A stretch of DNA of 64,000 nucleotides from Pseudoclavibacter endophyticus (lineage in GTDB: Bacteria; Actinomycetota; Actinomycetes; Actinomycetales; Microbacteriaceae), in contig NZ_WBJY01000001.1 of NCBI RefSeq assembly GCF_008831085.1, positions 2,046,001-2,110,000 of the forward strand. The letters are read 5' to 3'. The notes beneath the pieces are model-generated. The model searched no databases and had not been told where the DNA came from. It saw only the letters and a list, made by a program, of their open reading frames with translations. Every line of letters starts with the position of its first letter. The first letter of the stretch is position 1. Positions 24,523-33,585 of the stretch are shown in pieces. The translations under genes and the position numbers were made by a program.

Positions 24523-25431
24523 TCAGCGCATGAGGTCGAATGTGCGCATTGGTCGATCCGTGACCGTTCGGCCTGCGCGGTGGCCGGCGAGCTCGCGCAG
24601 CCGCCGGACACGGTCGGCGGTGGGCGGATGCGTGCGGAACATGGCGGCCATGCCGCCACCGGCCAGCGGGTTGGCGATCATCAGATGGGCTTGCGCGGCC
24701 AACGACCCGTCGGCGGCCACGGGCATCGACCGCGTACCATACTCGATCTTCTCCAGGGCGCTGGCGAGGGCGAGCGGGTCGCCCGAGAGGTGGGCACCAT
24801 CTGCGTCGGCCTGGTACTCGCGGCTGCGGCTGATCGCCAGCTGGATCAGGCCCGCGGCGACCGGACCGAGAACGAGCATGAGCAGGGTCGCCAGCGGGTT
24901 GGGCGCATCCTCGTCGTCCGAGCCCAGGGGCAGGAACAGGGCGAGATTGGCCAGCGAGGTGACGATGCCGGCCAGCGCGGCTGCCACGCTGGAGATCAGG
25001 ATGTCCCGGTTACCGACGTGGGACAACTCGTGGGCAAGCACGGCGCGCAGCTCCCGCGGGCTCAGCATGCGCAGGAGGCCCTCGGTCACGCAGACCGCGG
25101 CGTGCTCGGGGTCGCGGCCGGTCGCGAACGCATTCGGCTGCGCCAGGCGACTCACGTAGAGCCGGGGCATGGGCTGCCCCGCCTCGGCGGCCAGCTCGCG
25201 CACCATCGCGTGCAGTTGCGGTGCCTGCCACGGGCTGACCGGCTGGGCAGCCATGGCGCGCAGCGCGATCCGGTCTGAGGCGAAATAGGCGATGCCGTTC
25301 ATCACCAGCGACAGCACCGTCGCCACGATCAGCCCGCTGCTCCCGCCGATGCCGTATCCGGCCACGAGGATCAGCGCGGTCAACAGGCCGAGCAGCACCG
25401 CCGTCTTGAGTCCGTTGTACGAACGGCGCAT
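24523..25431 (-). CDS. htpX: Membrane zinc metalloprotease HtpX
   Basis: 302 residues of peptidase family M48. Two N-terminal helices (near 10-55) are followed by the peptidase domain with zinc site HELSH in LRAVLAHELSHVGNRD, a further pair of helices, and the third ligand region SREYQADADGAHLSG. HtpX degrades misfolded membrane proteins. Start at ATG 25431 after GGGAG; GTG 25434 just before it is an alternative. The gene stands alone. Confidence 0.95.
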   Translation of the reverse strand: MRRSYNGLKTAVLLGLLTALILVAGYGIGGSSGLIVATVLSLVMNGIAYFASDRIALRAMAAQPVSPWQAPQLHAMVRELAAEAGQPMPRLYVSRLAQPNAFATGRDPEHAAVCVTEGLLRMLSPRELRAVLAHELSHVGNRDILISSVAAALAGIVTSLANLALFLPLGSDDEDAPNPLATLLMLVLGPVAAGLIQLAISRSREYQADADGAHLSGDPLALASALEKIEYGTRSMPVAADGSLAAQAHLMIANPLAGGGMAAMFRTHPPTADRVRRLRELAGHRAGRTVTDRPMRTFDLMR

Positions 25432-25641
25432 CACAGGTCTCCCTTCTTGTCACTCTCCTTCGTTCGCGTGGACGTGCGCCGCGCCCGCCGCACGCGTTCA
25501 CCGTCAAGAAACGCGACCCGACTCGATCGCATTCCGTAAGGTTGAGCGCACTCGGCTCAATATGCCAGTGGGATGCGCTGCACCGGGCGGTGCGAAGAAC
25601 GCGCGAGACGTGCGCCATGCAACTCCCCTCAGACCTCGTCG

Positions 25642-25782
25642 GGCCGTGAGGAGTACTTCTCCGGTGTTTACGAGCGGACCGTCCTCGACGGTGCAGGCCA
25701 CTTCCCGCAGCGAACGGCGGCGGACGACGTCAGTCGACTGCCCACACGGTTCCTGACCGAGCACGCCGCTCAGAGGCCGTGA
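25642..25782 (+). pseudogene. C-terminal remnant of an alpha/beta hydrolase
   Basis: A 47-codon stretch reads GREEYFSGVYERTVLDGAG followed by HFPQR and ends in RFLTEHAAQRP. This is the classic C-terminus of an alpha/beta hydrolase, including the catalytic-His motif GAGHF. The rest of the gene is absent; the upstream bases do not encode the nucleophile part in any frame. It lies in a 480-bp gap between htpX and an MFS gene, in which nothing else is recognisable except the SoxR-type promoter. Confidence 0.6.
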
Positions 25783-25837
25783 GCAGTCCTCGACTCGAGC
25801 CCAGGCCTCCGCAGTCCACCGGGGCGGCTTTCGGGGC

Positions 25838-25868
25838 TTGACCTCAACCGAAGTTGAAGTGCTGAAGT
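25838..25868 (+). promoter_or_regulatory. SoxR-type promoter of the MFS-soxR operon
   Basis: A -35 hexamer TTGACC (25838-25843) is followed by exactly 19 bp and then TGAAGT. The spacer contains ACCTCAAC-4-GTTGAAGT (25841-25860), a near-perfect dyad that resembles the SoxR box CCTCAAG...CTTGAGG. The over-long spacer is the hallmark of MerR-family activation. The soxR gene is at the end of the same operon. Confidence 0.75.
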
Positions 25869-25911
25869 GGCGAGGTCGATGCGAGAAGGCCACGACCGAA
25901 GGGGCGTTCAC

Positions 25912-27441
25912 ATGGAATCTCGACCCACCAGCACCGCCGCGCGGGCGTCACGCGAAGGCGCGGCTCGCCGGCCTTCGCGACTCACGCTGCCAGTCGTCCT
26001 TGTCGGCGTCGCGCTCGTAGCGATGTCCATCTCCGGAACCGCGATCGCACTGCCGAGCATCGGCCAGGACCTTTCCGCTTCGGGTTCGGCATTGAACTGG
26101 GTCGTAGCCGGATACAACCTCTCGTTCGCCGCGATGACCCTGGTCGCGGGCGCAGCATCAGACCGCGTCGGCCGACGTCGGATATTTATCGTTGCCGCGG
26201 TCGTGTTCTCCGCGGGATTCTCGGCGACGGCGTTGGCTCCATCGATTCTGGTTCTGGATATCGCGCGAATCATCTCCGGTATCGGCGGCGCCGGAGTGAT
26301 GGCCGCAGGCGGCGCCATTCTGGCGTCAAGTTACGCAGGGGCTGCACGGAACCGGGCCTTCGCGTTCATGGGAACGATGGCCGGCGTCGGCATCGCCATA
26401 GGCCCGACGTTGGTCGGCGGCCTGATCTCTCTCGCGGGCTGGCGCGGCAGCTTCGTCACGTTCGCCGTCCTCGGCGCACTCATTGCCTGCGGGGCGAGTC
26501 GCCTGCAAGAATCGCGCGCCGACCGCATTCGGACCGACTGGATCGGGAGTTCGCTGTTCGTCGCGACGCTGAGCGCGTTCATGCTCGCCCTTCTCGAAGG
26601 CCCGGACGTCGGCTGGGCCCACCCGATGACCGTGAGCGCGTTCGCCATCGGCGGGTTGGCGTTCATTTCCTTCGTGATCGCGCAGCTCCGGAGTGCGGCT
26701 CCCGTGCTCGCCCCCGAACTTGTGCGTGAACGCGGCTTCATGGGCTGGTGCTTAGCGACGTTGACGACCTCGATCGGCTTTCTCGGTGCGCTGGTGTTCC
26801 TGCCTACCTACTTGCAGGCTGTTGCGGGGAGCACGCCCGCGGCGGCGGGCCTGACGATGCTGCTGTTGACCGCGCCGGTACTCGTCGCCCCGGTGCTCGC
26901 CGTCACCCTGGTCAATCGCGGCGTCTCGGCGCGACGACTGATTCTGACGGCGCTCGTTCTGGTCGTGGCCGGCAACTTCGGTTTGCTGCTGCTTGGGCCC
27001 GAGCACACCACCGCGCTCGTCACCGTCCCGCTGCTGCTGATCGGGATCGGCATGGGCGCATCATTCGGCATCACCGATGGCCAGGCGATGTCCCTTGTCC
27101 CTGCGCGCCTCGTCGGCACCGCCGCGGGATTCCTCAATACGCTCCGCGGCGCCGCCGAAGCGCTGGTGATCGCCGTGTTCAGTGCAATGCTCCTCGCATT
27201 CCTCACCATCCGGCTCGGTGACTCCGATCGTGCAGCCCGGGTCGCCGCAGGCGATCTCAGTTCCATCAACGGCCACGACTACGGTATTGAGGTCGATGCA
27301 TTCACGGTTTCGTGGCATTTCACGCAACTCGGTATCGGTGCCGTCTGCCTTCTCTTATCCGTCGCCGTCGCCCTCCTCCTTTTGTCACCTCAGCGCTCCA
27401 TCCCGGAAAAAGTAGACCGTCATGCACCACACCCACGATGA
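25912..27441 (+). CDS. MFS exporter, DHA2 family, SoxR-controlled
   Basis: 509 residues with fourteen predicted helices. Family motifs: SGTAIALPSIGQDL in helix 1, LNWVVAGYNLSFAAMTLVAG in helix 2, ASDRVGRRR after it, and GVGIAIGPTLVGGL (motif C). The long loop GDLSSINGHDYGIEV near the end is extracellular. Start at ATG 25912; the earlier GTG (25867) lies within the -10 region of the SoxR-type promoter and cannot be used from it. It probably exports redox-active compounds such as phenazine- or actinorhodin-like molecules, as SoxR targets often do (inference). Confidence 0.92.
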   Translation: MESRPTSTAARASREGAARRPSRLTLPVVLVGVALVAMSISGTAIALPSIGQDLSASGSALNWVVAGYNLSFAAMTLVAGAASDRVGRRRIFIVAAVVFSAGFSATALAPSILVLDIARIISGIGGAGVMAAGGAILASSYAGAARNRAFAFMGTMAGVGIAIGPTLVGGLISLAGWRGSFVTFAVLGALIACGASRLQESRADRIRTDWIGSSLFVATLSAFMLALLEGPDVGWAHPMTVSAFAIGGLAFISFVIAQLRSAAPVLAPELVRERGFMGWCLATLTTSIGFLGALVFLPTYLQAVAGSTPAAAGLTMLLLTAPVLVAPVLAVTLVNRGVSARRLILTALVLVVAGNFGLLLLGPEHTTALVTVPLLLIGIGMGASFGITDGQAMSLVPARLVGTAAGFLNTLRGAAEALVIAVFSAMLLAFLTIRLGDSDRAARVAAGDLSSINGHDYGIEVDAFTVSWHFTQLGIGAVCLLLSVAVALLLLSPQRSIPEKVDRHAPHPR

Positions 27442-27910
27442 GGTCGGCATACCCCCGGCCGGCCGCCCCGACCCGTCAGAGACGCTGACCATCGGCGACG
27501 TCACGCGACGAACCGGGGTGTCGGCCTCCGCGTTGCACTTCTATGAGCGCAAGGGCCTGATCTCGAGCGTGCGAACGTCATCGAATCAACGCGCATATCC
27601 TCGGCACATGCTCCGCCGCATTTCGCTGATTCTTGTCGCCAAACGACTCGGCATACCCCTCGCCGATGTCGCGCGAGTCTTCAGCCGCCTGCCCACCGAG
27701 CACGCACCAACGCACGAGGATTGGCAACGCGTCTCCCGCGCGTGGAAGCGCCAGCTCGAAGAACGTCGGCGACAAATCGAGTCGCTTGAGCGAGAGCTCA
27801 CCGGATGCATCGGCTGCGGGTGCCTCTCCATGCGAGCCTGCCTGCTGCTCAATCCCGACGACGCCCTCCAAGCACGGGGACCGGGACCCGTGCGCGTGCA
27901 ACGTCAGTGA
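27422..27910 (+). CDS. soxR: SoxR redox-sensing MerR-family regulator
   Basis: 162 residues. The MerR HTH begins at TIGDVTRRTGVSASALHFYERKGL. After the dimerisation helix comes the 2Fe-2S motif C129-x2-C132-x-C134-x5-C140, the exact SoxR spacing. Oxidation of the cluster by redox-cycling compounds turns SoxR into an activator of long-spacer promoters. It overlaps the MFS gene by 20 bases, so both are made together; its box lies before the MFS gene, giving positive feedback. Confidence 0.95.
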   Translation: MHHTHDEVGIPPAGRPDPSETLTIGDVTRRTGVSASALHFYERKGLISSVRTSSNQRAYPRHMLRRISLILVAKRLGIPLADVARVFSRLPTEHAPTHEDWQRVSRAWKRQLEERRRQIESLERELTGCIGCGCLSMRACLLLNPDDALQARGPGPVRVQRQ

Positions 27911-27935
27911 CGGCCGCGCGGCGAGCGACATCGAC

Positions 27936-29405
27936 TCAACGTGGTGGCGACGCATCCCGCCCCTTGCCTCGACGGGGCGCGAATGGCATCCGGCCCCCCA
28001 GATTCGCGCCCGCCGCGGAAGATCGGCCGACGCGCAGCCCGTCGATGGTGCGGCCCAGGGGCGAGCCGACGAAGAGGCCGAGGGTTGCGCCCGCGGCGAG
28101 TGCGATGCCCACCATGCCGGCGGTGATGAGCGACGAGGCCGCATCGAGGGACTGCGCGATATCGCCGCCCGACTCGATGACCCCGAGCAGGCCTCGGAAG
28201 ACGGCGGCGCCGGGCACGAGCGGCAGGATGGCCGCGGTCGTCACGGCCACAGATGGCACGTGCAGGCGGTGCGCCATCAGGGCGCCGATGACGCTGGCGA
28301 TGAGCGCGCCGACGAAGCTCGCGGGCGCCTGTTCGAGACCCGTGGCGCTCGCGGCCGCGAACCCCGCCCACGCGACGGTACCGAGCAGGGCGCTCACGAC
28401 GACGACCCCGAATCCGGCGCCGTTGGTCACGGCAACGGCGATGGCCACGAGCACGGCGCCCGCGAACTGGGCGGGCAGCGGCCCGAACGGCAGCGACTCG
28501 CTCGGGGGGTCCATACCCACGCCGAACATTCGGGCAAGTTCGAGGCCGACGAGGATGCCCAGTACCACGCCGAGCGTCTGCACCGTGAGATCCAGGATGC
28601 GCCCACCAGCGGTGAGCGAGAAACCGTCGATCGCGTCTTGTGCGGCGCCGACGACCGCGAGACCGGCGAGCATGAGCACGATGCCGGAGGAGACGACGAT
28701 AGATGCGCGCACGTCGACGAACGGTTCGATGCCCGCGCGGGCGAGCATGGCCGTCGTCACGGTCACGGCCGTCAGCACGAAGGCGCCGGCGATCTGGCTG
28801 AAGAACAGGGGCACTTGCAGCCGAGCGAGGCCGAGCTGCGTGAGGGCGACGGCGAGCGCCGCGAAAAACGTGACGGCGAGGATGAGCCACGAGGCGCCGA
28901 ACATCATGCCGACGCCGACCGCGAGCAGCGCCTGCGACAGCACGACCACGAGCGGGCGGTACCGAGCCGGGGTGCGCCGGATGCGGTGAAACTGCGTACG
29001 CGCCTCCCCCAGCTCGAGCCCCGCTTCGACGTCGCGCACGAGCGCCTGCAGCGCCTGCAGCTTCGAGTGGTCGGGCACAGCCAAGCGCACGACCCGCATG
29101 AGCGTGATGGGCCAGTCATCGCCGTGCCGGTGGTCCGATACTGTGACCGAGTTGTAGGTCACGTCGACGTGCACATTCTCGAGCCCGTAGGCGCGCGCGA
29201 TGCGCAGGACGGCGAGCACGACCTCCTTCGCTGATGCGCCGGCCGAGAGCATGACTTCGGCGACGCGCATCGCCAAGTCCATGATGCCCACGGCCATCGC
29301 GTCGTCGATAACGGTAAGCACGCCTGTCGGAGTGCGCTCAGAGGCATCCGTGTGGATTGCCCGGCGCAGCGTGTCGATCATCCGCCGGCCACGTTCACGA
29401 ACCAT
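27936..29405 (-). CDS. thrE: Threonine/serine exporter, ThrE family (fused ThrE/ThrE_2 domains)
   Basis: 489 residues. The N-terminal part (about 10-150) has the DUF1212 signature MRVAEVMLSAGASAKEVV and VTYNSVTVSDHR, followed by about ten membrane helices and a proline/glycine-rich tail. Corynebacterium ThrE exports L-threonine and L-serine by proton motive force. ATG 29405 is chosen as start, but ATG 29381 is equally possible; neither has a clear ribosome site. It is divergent from the DUF4166 gene. Confidence 0.9.
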   Translation of the reverse strand: MVRERGRRMIDTLRRAIHTDASERTPTGVLTVIDDAMAVGIMDLAMRVAEVMLSAGASAKEVVLAVLRIARAYGLENVHVDVTYNSVTVSDHRHGDDWPITLMRVVRLAVPDHSKLQALQALVRDVEAGLELGEARTQFHRIRRTPARYRPLVVVLSQALLAVGVGMMFGASWLILAVTFFAALAVALTQLGLARLQVPLFFSQIAGAFVLTAVTVTTAMLARAGIEPFVDVRASIVVSSGIVLMLAGLAVVGAAQDAIDGFSLTAGGRILDLTVQTLGVVLGILVGLELARMFGVGMDPPSESLPFGPLPAQFAGAVLVAIAVAVTNGAGFGVVVVSALLGTVAWAGFAAASATGLEQAPASFVGALIASVIGALMAHRLHVPSVAVTTAAILPLVPGAAVFRGLLGVIESGGDIAQSLDAASSLITAGMVGIALAAGATLGLFVGSPLGRTIDGLRVGRSSAAGANLGGRMPFAPRRGKGRDASPPR

Positions 29406-29582
29406 TCCTCCATGATCCCCGACGCCGCGACGCACCACCATCATCCGCACGGGACGCGCCTGGGAGTAAAGGCATCCTGCCGGGTTTGCAGGAACCTTCA
29501 TCGCACGAACGGCTCGGAGCGGGCGCGCGTGCCGTACTGGTGTGGCGGACCGCCTCGCGGCCGCCGCGCTACGCTCGGCGCC

Positions 29583-30203
29583 ATGGTCTCGCACGCTCGC
29601 TCGCCCTATGCGCGGGCGATCGGCGACCGAATGACGCTGCTGCATCCGACGCTGCGCCGCTACTTCGACGGCGTGCCGGACGGCCACGTCGGCATCGGCG
29701 AGGGCGTGTTCGACCGGATCGGCGCGCGATACCGCTGGATGCGGTTCCTTCTCATTCCCTTGCAGCGCCGCCACGTGGTCTTCGCCGGCGCGGCCGCCGA
29801 TGTCCCCTTCGCGGTGCGCAACACCATCCGGGACGGGCGTGCCCGCGCCGAGCGCACGCTGCTGCTCGGCGATCGCAGCTGGACCATGGTCGATGCCGTG
29901 TCGTTCGTCGGCCCCAGTCGCATCGTGGACGTGATCGGCCTGCCCGAGACCGTTGCGGCGAGCTTCGACGTCTCGGTGGAGGAGGGTGCGCTGCGGCTGA
30001 CGAGCCGCAGCGCCGGCATCCGCATCGGGCGCTTTCGCCTCACCCTGCCCCCGGCGCTCTCCCCGCGCGTCACCCTCACCGAGCGGTTCGACGAGGCGAC
30101 GGCGCGACAGCGCGTCGACCTGCGGATCACCCTGCCGCTGCTCGGGTGCGTGTACGAGTACACGGGCGGATTCGACTACCGCATCGAGGAGGATCGTGAC
30201 TGA
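29583..30203 (+). CDS. DUF4166-domain protein
   Basis: 206 residues. The run LLHPTLRRYFDGVPDGHVGIG near the start and RQRVDLRITLPLLGCVYEYTG near the end are typical of DUF4166, a mostly beta-sheet domain of unknown function. No signal peptide or membrane helix. It overlaps the downstream epimerase gene by eight bases, and the two domains are found side by side or fused in other bacteria, so they probably act together, perhaps on cell-surface lipids or sugars (inference). Confidence 0.85.
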   Translation: MVSHARSPYARAIGDRMTLLHPTLRRYFDGVPDGHVGIGEGVFDRIGARYRWMRFLLIPLQRRHVVFAGAAADVPFAVRNTIRDGRARAERTLLLGDRSWTMVDAVSFVGPSRIVDVIGLPETVAASFDVSVEEGALRLTSRSAGIRIGRFRLTLPPALSPRVTLTERFDEATARQRVDLRITLPLLGCVYEYTGGFDYRIEEDRD

Positions 30204-31155
30204 GGCATCGCACGGGCGTGTCGTGATCGGCGGCTCGACCGGCTTCATGGGCCGGTACCTGCAGCGCCGGTACCGGGAGGCGGGACGTGAGGTTGTCACG
30301 ATCTCCCGTCGCACGGGGCCCGAGGCCGATCTCGCCTGGGCCGACCGCGACGGCATCGCCGCGGCCGTGGACGGCGCAGCTCTCGTTGTCGGCCTTGCCG
30401 GCAAGAGCGTGAACTGCCGCTACACCCCCGACAATCGCGCCGAGATCTTCCGCTCCCGCCTGGAGACGACGAGGGCGCTGGCCGAGGCGATCGCCGCGGC
30501 TGCCTCTCCTCCCCCGCTCTGGGTCAACGCCTCGACGGCGACGATCTACCGCCACGCGATGGACCGGCCGATGACCGAGGCCGACGGCGAGCTGGGCCAG
30601 GGCTTCTCCGTCGAGGTGGCCCGGGCGTGGGAGCGGGAGCTTTTCTCCCCGCAGCTGCCGCGCACGCGTCGCGTCGCGTTCCGCAGCGCGATCGTGCTGG
30701 GCCCGGGCGGCGTGCTGGGACCACTTCGCTCGCTCGCCCGCGTTGGCCTCGGCGGCGCGCAGCACGATGGCTGGTGGCCGGCCGGATCGGGCCGGCACGG
30801 CGCACGACCGGGTTCCCGTCACGGGACTCAGAAGTTCAGCTGGATTCACATCGACGACGCCGCCCGCGCCATCGACTTCCTGGCGGAACATCCCGAGGTC
30901 TCGGGCCCCGTCAACGTCGCCGCGCCGAACCCGGAGGACAACGCCCGCCTGATGCGCACGATTCGCCGCATCGTCGGCATGCCCTTCGGCCCGCCCCTGC
31001 CGCGCTGGGCTCTGGAAATCGGGGCGTGGGCGATGCGCACCGAGACCGAGCTGATCCTCAAGAGCCGCTGGGTCCTCCCCCAGGTCCTCACGGAGGCCGG
31101 CTTCACCTTCCGCCACCCCGACCTGGAGCCTGCGCTGCGGGACGCGCTGGGCTGA
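30196..31155 (+). CDS. NAD(P)-dependent epimerase/dehydratase, SDR39U1-type (TIGR01777)
   Basis: 319 residues of an atypical extended short-chain dehydrogenase. The cofactor loop GGSTGFMGRYL is at residues 12-22, AGKSVNCRYTPDNRAEIFRSR in the middle is the family fingerprint, WVNASTATIYRH has the catalytic Thr/Tyr region, and the C-terminal DUF1731 (PLPRWALEIGAWAMRTETEL) is present. Start GTG 30196 within the DUF4166 gene. Natural substrates of this family are unknown. Confidence 0.93.
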   Translation: MTEASHGRVVIGGSTGFMGRYLQRRYREAGREVVTISRRTGPEADLAWADRDGIAAAVDGAALVVGLAGKSVNCRYTPDNRAEIFRSRLETTRALAEAIAAAASPPPLWVNASTATIYRHAMDRPMTEADGELGQGFSVEVARAWERELFSPQLPRTRRVAFRSAIVLGPGGVLGPLRSLARVGLGGAQHDGWWPAGSGRHGARPGSRHGTQKFSWIHIDDAARAIDFLAEHPEVSGPVNVAAPNPEDNARLMRTIRRIVGMPFGPPLPRWALEIGAWAMRTETELILKSRWVLPQVLTEAGFTFRHPDLEPALRDALG

Positions 31156-31627
31156 GCCGGGCACGCTCGCTGGGGCGATCGAGGTTTCTCACCATGATCC
31201 GGGCGTAGCTCAGCATCGTGAAGACCTGCGAACTGGCCGATCTCGCGGACCTCGCTGCCTTTCAGGACATCGCCACGGCGTCCAGCTGAAAGATCTTCCG
31301 GACTTCCCCGGGCTCGAGCATCACCACTCCCGACTTCGCGATCGCGGCCCTCGACCAACTCGAAAACTCCCGCCACCGCCGCCAGCGCTTCAACGCCGGC
31401 AACGAGACGTCCCGGAGGTGGCCCACCCAGACCGGTGGGCCACTTCCCACGTTCCGCGGATCTCTCTGCGCCGTTCCCGTGCCATGAGGCGAAGCCATCG
31501 ACGCGTGCCAGCTGCCCCGAAGTGCACTCCGAACATCCCCACCCTGACGCCCCTGACTCGAGATATGGAAGCACTGCGCACGTCTCGCGAACGAACTCAC
31601 GCGACTTGGAGACGTCAACCGTTTGCG
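31156..31627. other. 470-bp stretch without a recognisable gene
   Basis: Between the epimerase and a small zinc protein no frame shows a family signature. Short peptides such as ELADLADLAAFQDIATAS on the plus strand look protein-like but are cut by stops, so decayed coding DNA is possible. The only clear structure is a 26-bp hairpin. Confidence 0.4.
31418..31443. repeat. Perfect 10-bp inverted repeat with 6-bp loop
   Basis: GTGGCCCACC and GGTGGGCCAC pair perfectly around CAGACC. It lies inside the empty 31.2-31.6 kb region, 260 bp after the epimerase stop. It could be a terminator or the end of a lost element. Confidence 0.5.
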
Positions 31628-31900
31628 TCAGGAGTGCTCGGACCCGGCTGGGCAGTGCATATGCGTCTTCGGGCCGGAGCGATCGAAGGTGTGCTGGTTG
31701 AACGGATGGCCACAGAGGGGACAGGCACGCTTCGCTCGCTCCTCGGCGCTCGGCGCGGGCGTGGTCTCGTACGGACCGACAGCAGCTGGGCCACCCCACC
31801 TGATCAAGTGGGCGTCGATGTACGCAAACCAGCCGCCGGCTTCCTTCACGCGCTCGCGCAGAGGTCGACGCGGGTTGCTTGAACCGAAGTTTGTGGCCAT
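31628..31900 (-). CDS. Small protein with a CxxC...H zinc-finger-like motif
   Basis: 90 residues from ATG 31900. The N-terminal part RRPLRERVKEAGGWFAYID is basic-amphipathic, and the C-terminal part CPLCGHPFNQHTF followed by HMHCPAG carries Cys/His residues spaced for one zinc ion. Similar short proteins are conserved in related actinobacteria as hypothetical proteins. It is divergent from the OhrR-type regulator (43 bp), which may control it. Confidence 0.7.
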   Translation of the reverse strand: MATNFGSSNPRRPLRERVKEAGGWFAYIDAHLIRWGGPAAVGPYETTPAPSAEERAKRACPLCGHPFNQHTFDRSGPKTHMHCPAGSEHS

Positions 31901-31943
31901 ACCCTTAGTGTACGAAACATCGACACGCTCTACAATTCTCGGT

Positions 31944-32435
31944 ATGACCGCACCGACGTCCGAACCCGACGCCGACGCCGACGCCGACGAGCTGCTCCGA
32001 CTGGAGAACCAGGTGTGTTTCGCCCTTGTCAGGGCGGCACGCAACATCGTTGCCATCTACCGGCCGATCTTGGAACCCCTGGGGCTGACGCACCCGCAAT
32101 ATCTTGTGATGCTCGCACTGTGGGAACAGTCGCCGCGATCGCTGGGTGAGCTGGCACAGGAGTTGGCGATGGAGCCGGCCACTCTCTCCCCGCTGGTCAA
32201 ACGGCTCGAAACTCAGAGCCTGGTCACCCGCTCGCGACGAGCCGCCGACGAGCGTGTGCTGGAGATCGCCCTCACGCAGGAAGGCCGTGAGCTTCGGCAG
32301 CAGGCGTTTCGCGTGCCTGTACGCGTACTCGAGGAGGTCGGCGTGGACATGGAGGATCTCGAAGAGCTCCGCCAGGGCCTCGCGCCGTTCGCCGACCGAC
32401 GTGGCCGCGATGAGGGATCCGCACGCGCGAGTTGA
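31944..32435 (+). CDS. MarR-family regulator of the OhrR (peroxide-sensing) type
   Basis: 163 residues. ENQVCFALVRAARN places C25 exactly where OhrR has its peroxidatic cysteine; LTHPQYLVMLALWE, LGELAQELAMEPATLSPLVKRLE and DERVLEIALT complete the OhrR pattern. Oxidation of that cysteine by organic hydroperoxides releases DNA. A TACAAT -10 lies at 31931-31936. No ohr gene is adjacent; the divergent small zinc protein is the nearest possible target. Confidence 0.88.
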   Translation: MTAPTSEPDADADADELLRLENQVCFALVRAARNIVAIYRPILEPLGLTHPQYLVMLALWEQSPRSLGELAQELAMEPATLSPLVKRLETQSLVTRSRRAADERVLEIALTQEGRELRQQAFRVPVRVLEEVGVDMEDLEELRQGLAPFADRRGRDEGSARAS

Positions 32436-32619
32436 TTGCCGAGGCGAGCGGCGTGGGCGAGGCATGCACCGTCGACCACGATGCGGTGTTCACGGTCTCC
32501 CCGTCGTGCAGCCCTGCCCTGACGGCTTCGGCGCACGGCCGCCGGTCCCCCGCAGGCGCAAGCGATTCTGGCGGGTCTCGTCACGCATCGAAGCGCTGCT
32601 CGACGACGCCGAGCCGGCG

Positions 32620-33585
32620 TCAGATCGCTGACGCCACCGTCCGGAAACCGGCGTTCCCCATCGATGAGTCGGGGGTGTTCGACGACCGCGCGGAATTCCG
32701 ATACCGGTTGCAGTAGGAGCTGTGACAGAGGTAGCTGCCCCCGCGGAGCACGCGCCCGCTCCCTCGCGAGGGGCCGGGCGGATCGACATCCGGCGACAGC
32801 CGGTAATAGTTCGGGTCGAACCGATCCGCGCACCACTCCCACACGTTTCCGACGGTCTGCCACAGTCCGTAACCGTTCGGCACGAACGACCGGACGGGCG
32901 CGGTCGTGAGCCACCCGTCCTCGAGCGTATTGCGCGAGGGGAACTCGCCCTGCCAGATGTTGGCGCGCCACCCGTGCTCATCGACCTCTTCGTCTCCCCA
33001 CGGGTACTTCTTGCGGACCAACCCGCCGCGGGACGCGTACTCCCACTCCGCTTCCGTCGGCAGTCGCCTCCCCGCCCATGCGCAGTACGCGACGGCATCG
33101 TTCCAGCTGACGTGCACGACAGGATGTTCGCCGAGTTCATCCAGGTCAGAGCGGGGTCCGCCCGGTCGTCTCCAGTCCGCCCCTCTGACGCCGAGCCACC
33201 ACGGCGTCCCTGGCACCTTCCCCATCACGTCTTCGTCGTCCGCCTGGACGGCAAGGTGGAAGACGGCCGAGAACCCGAAGAGCTCCGCCTCGGTGCGGTA
33301 GCCCGTGTCGGCCACGAAGCGCTCGAAGTCCGCGTTGGTCACCGGCGTCGCATCGATCGAGAACCGGCTGATTCGGACTTCGTGCAGCGGCACCTCGCCA
33401 TCGGCGTGGTTGCGATCCCCGGACGAATCGCCCATGACGAAGTCACCTCTCGGCACGAGGCACTGTTCGATCAGGTGCCGTCCACGACCCTCGGCGGTTT
33501 CCTGAACGCCGCTCCCCTTGAGCGCACCGCCGAGCTCAGCACGGGAAGGCGCACCGCAGCCGCACCCGCAACCCGCATCGTTCAC
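32620..33585 (-). CDS. Formylglycine-generating enzyme (sulfatase-modifying factor, SUMF1/EgtB fold)
   Basis: 321 residues. A cysteine-rich start (CGCGCGAPSR) leads to the FGE core: PRGDFVMGDSSGD, RFSIDATPVTNADFERFV, HVSWNDAVAYCAWAGRRLPTEAEWEYA, GNVWEWCAD, and the active-site block RGGSYLCHSSYCNRYRNSAR. C287 and C292 correspond to the two copper-binding cysteines of FGE. It would convert the cysteine in CxPxR of the two sulfatases at 41.7-45.0 kb to formylglycine. Start GTG 33585 overlaps the tetR stop (GTGA). Confidence 0.93.
   Translation of the reverse strand: MNDAGCGCGCGAPSRAELGGALKGSGVQETAEGRGRHLIEQCLVPRGDFVMGDSSGDRNHADGEVPLHEVRISRFSIDATPVTNADFERFVADTGYRTEAELFGFSAVFHLAVQADDEDVMGKVPGTPWWLGVRGADWRRPGGPRSDLDELGEHPVVHVSWNDAVAYCAWAGRRLPTEAEWEYASRGGLVRKKYPWGDEEVDEHGWRANIWQGEFPSRNTLEDGWLTTAPVRSFVPNGYGLWQTVGNVWEWCADRFDPNYYRLSPDVDPPGPSRGSGRVLRGGSYLCHSSYCNRYRNSARSSNTPDSSMGNAGFRTVASAI

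Noticed and set aside
25867..25911. GTG 25867 as start of the SoxR-controlled exporter
   Set aside because: It lies in the -10 region of the SoxR-type promoter and would not be on the transcript.
27633..29234. 533-codon plus-strand frame over thrE
   Set aside because: Extremely polar repeat-like composition and antisense to a convincing ThrE gene.
29406..30404. Upstream extension of thrE to 30404
   Set aside because: Antisense to the DUF4166 and epimerase genes; no conserved residues.
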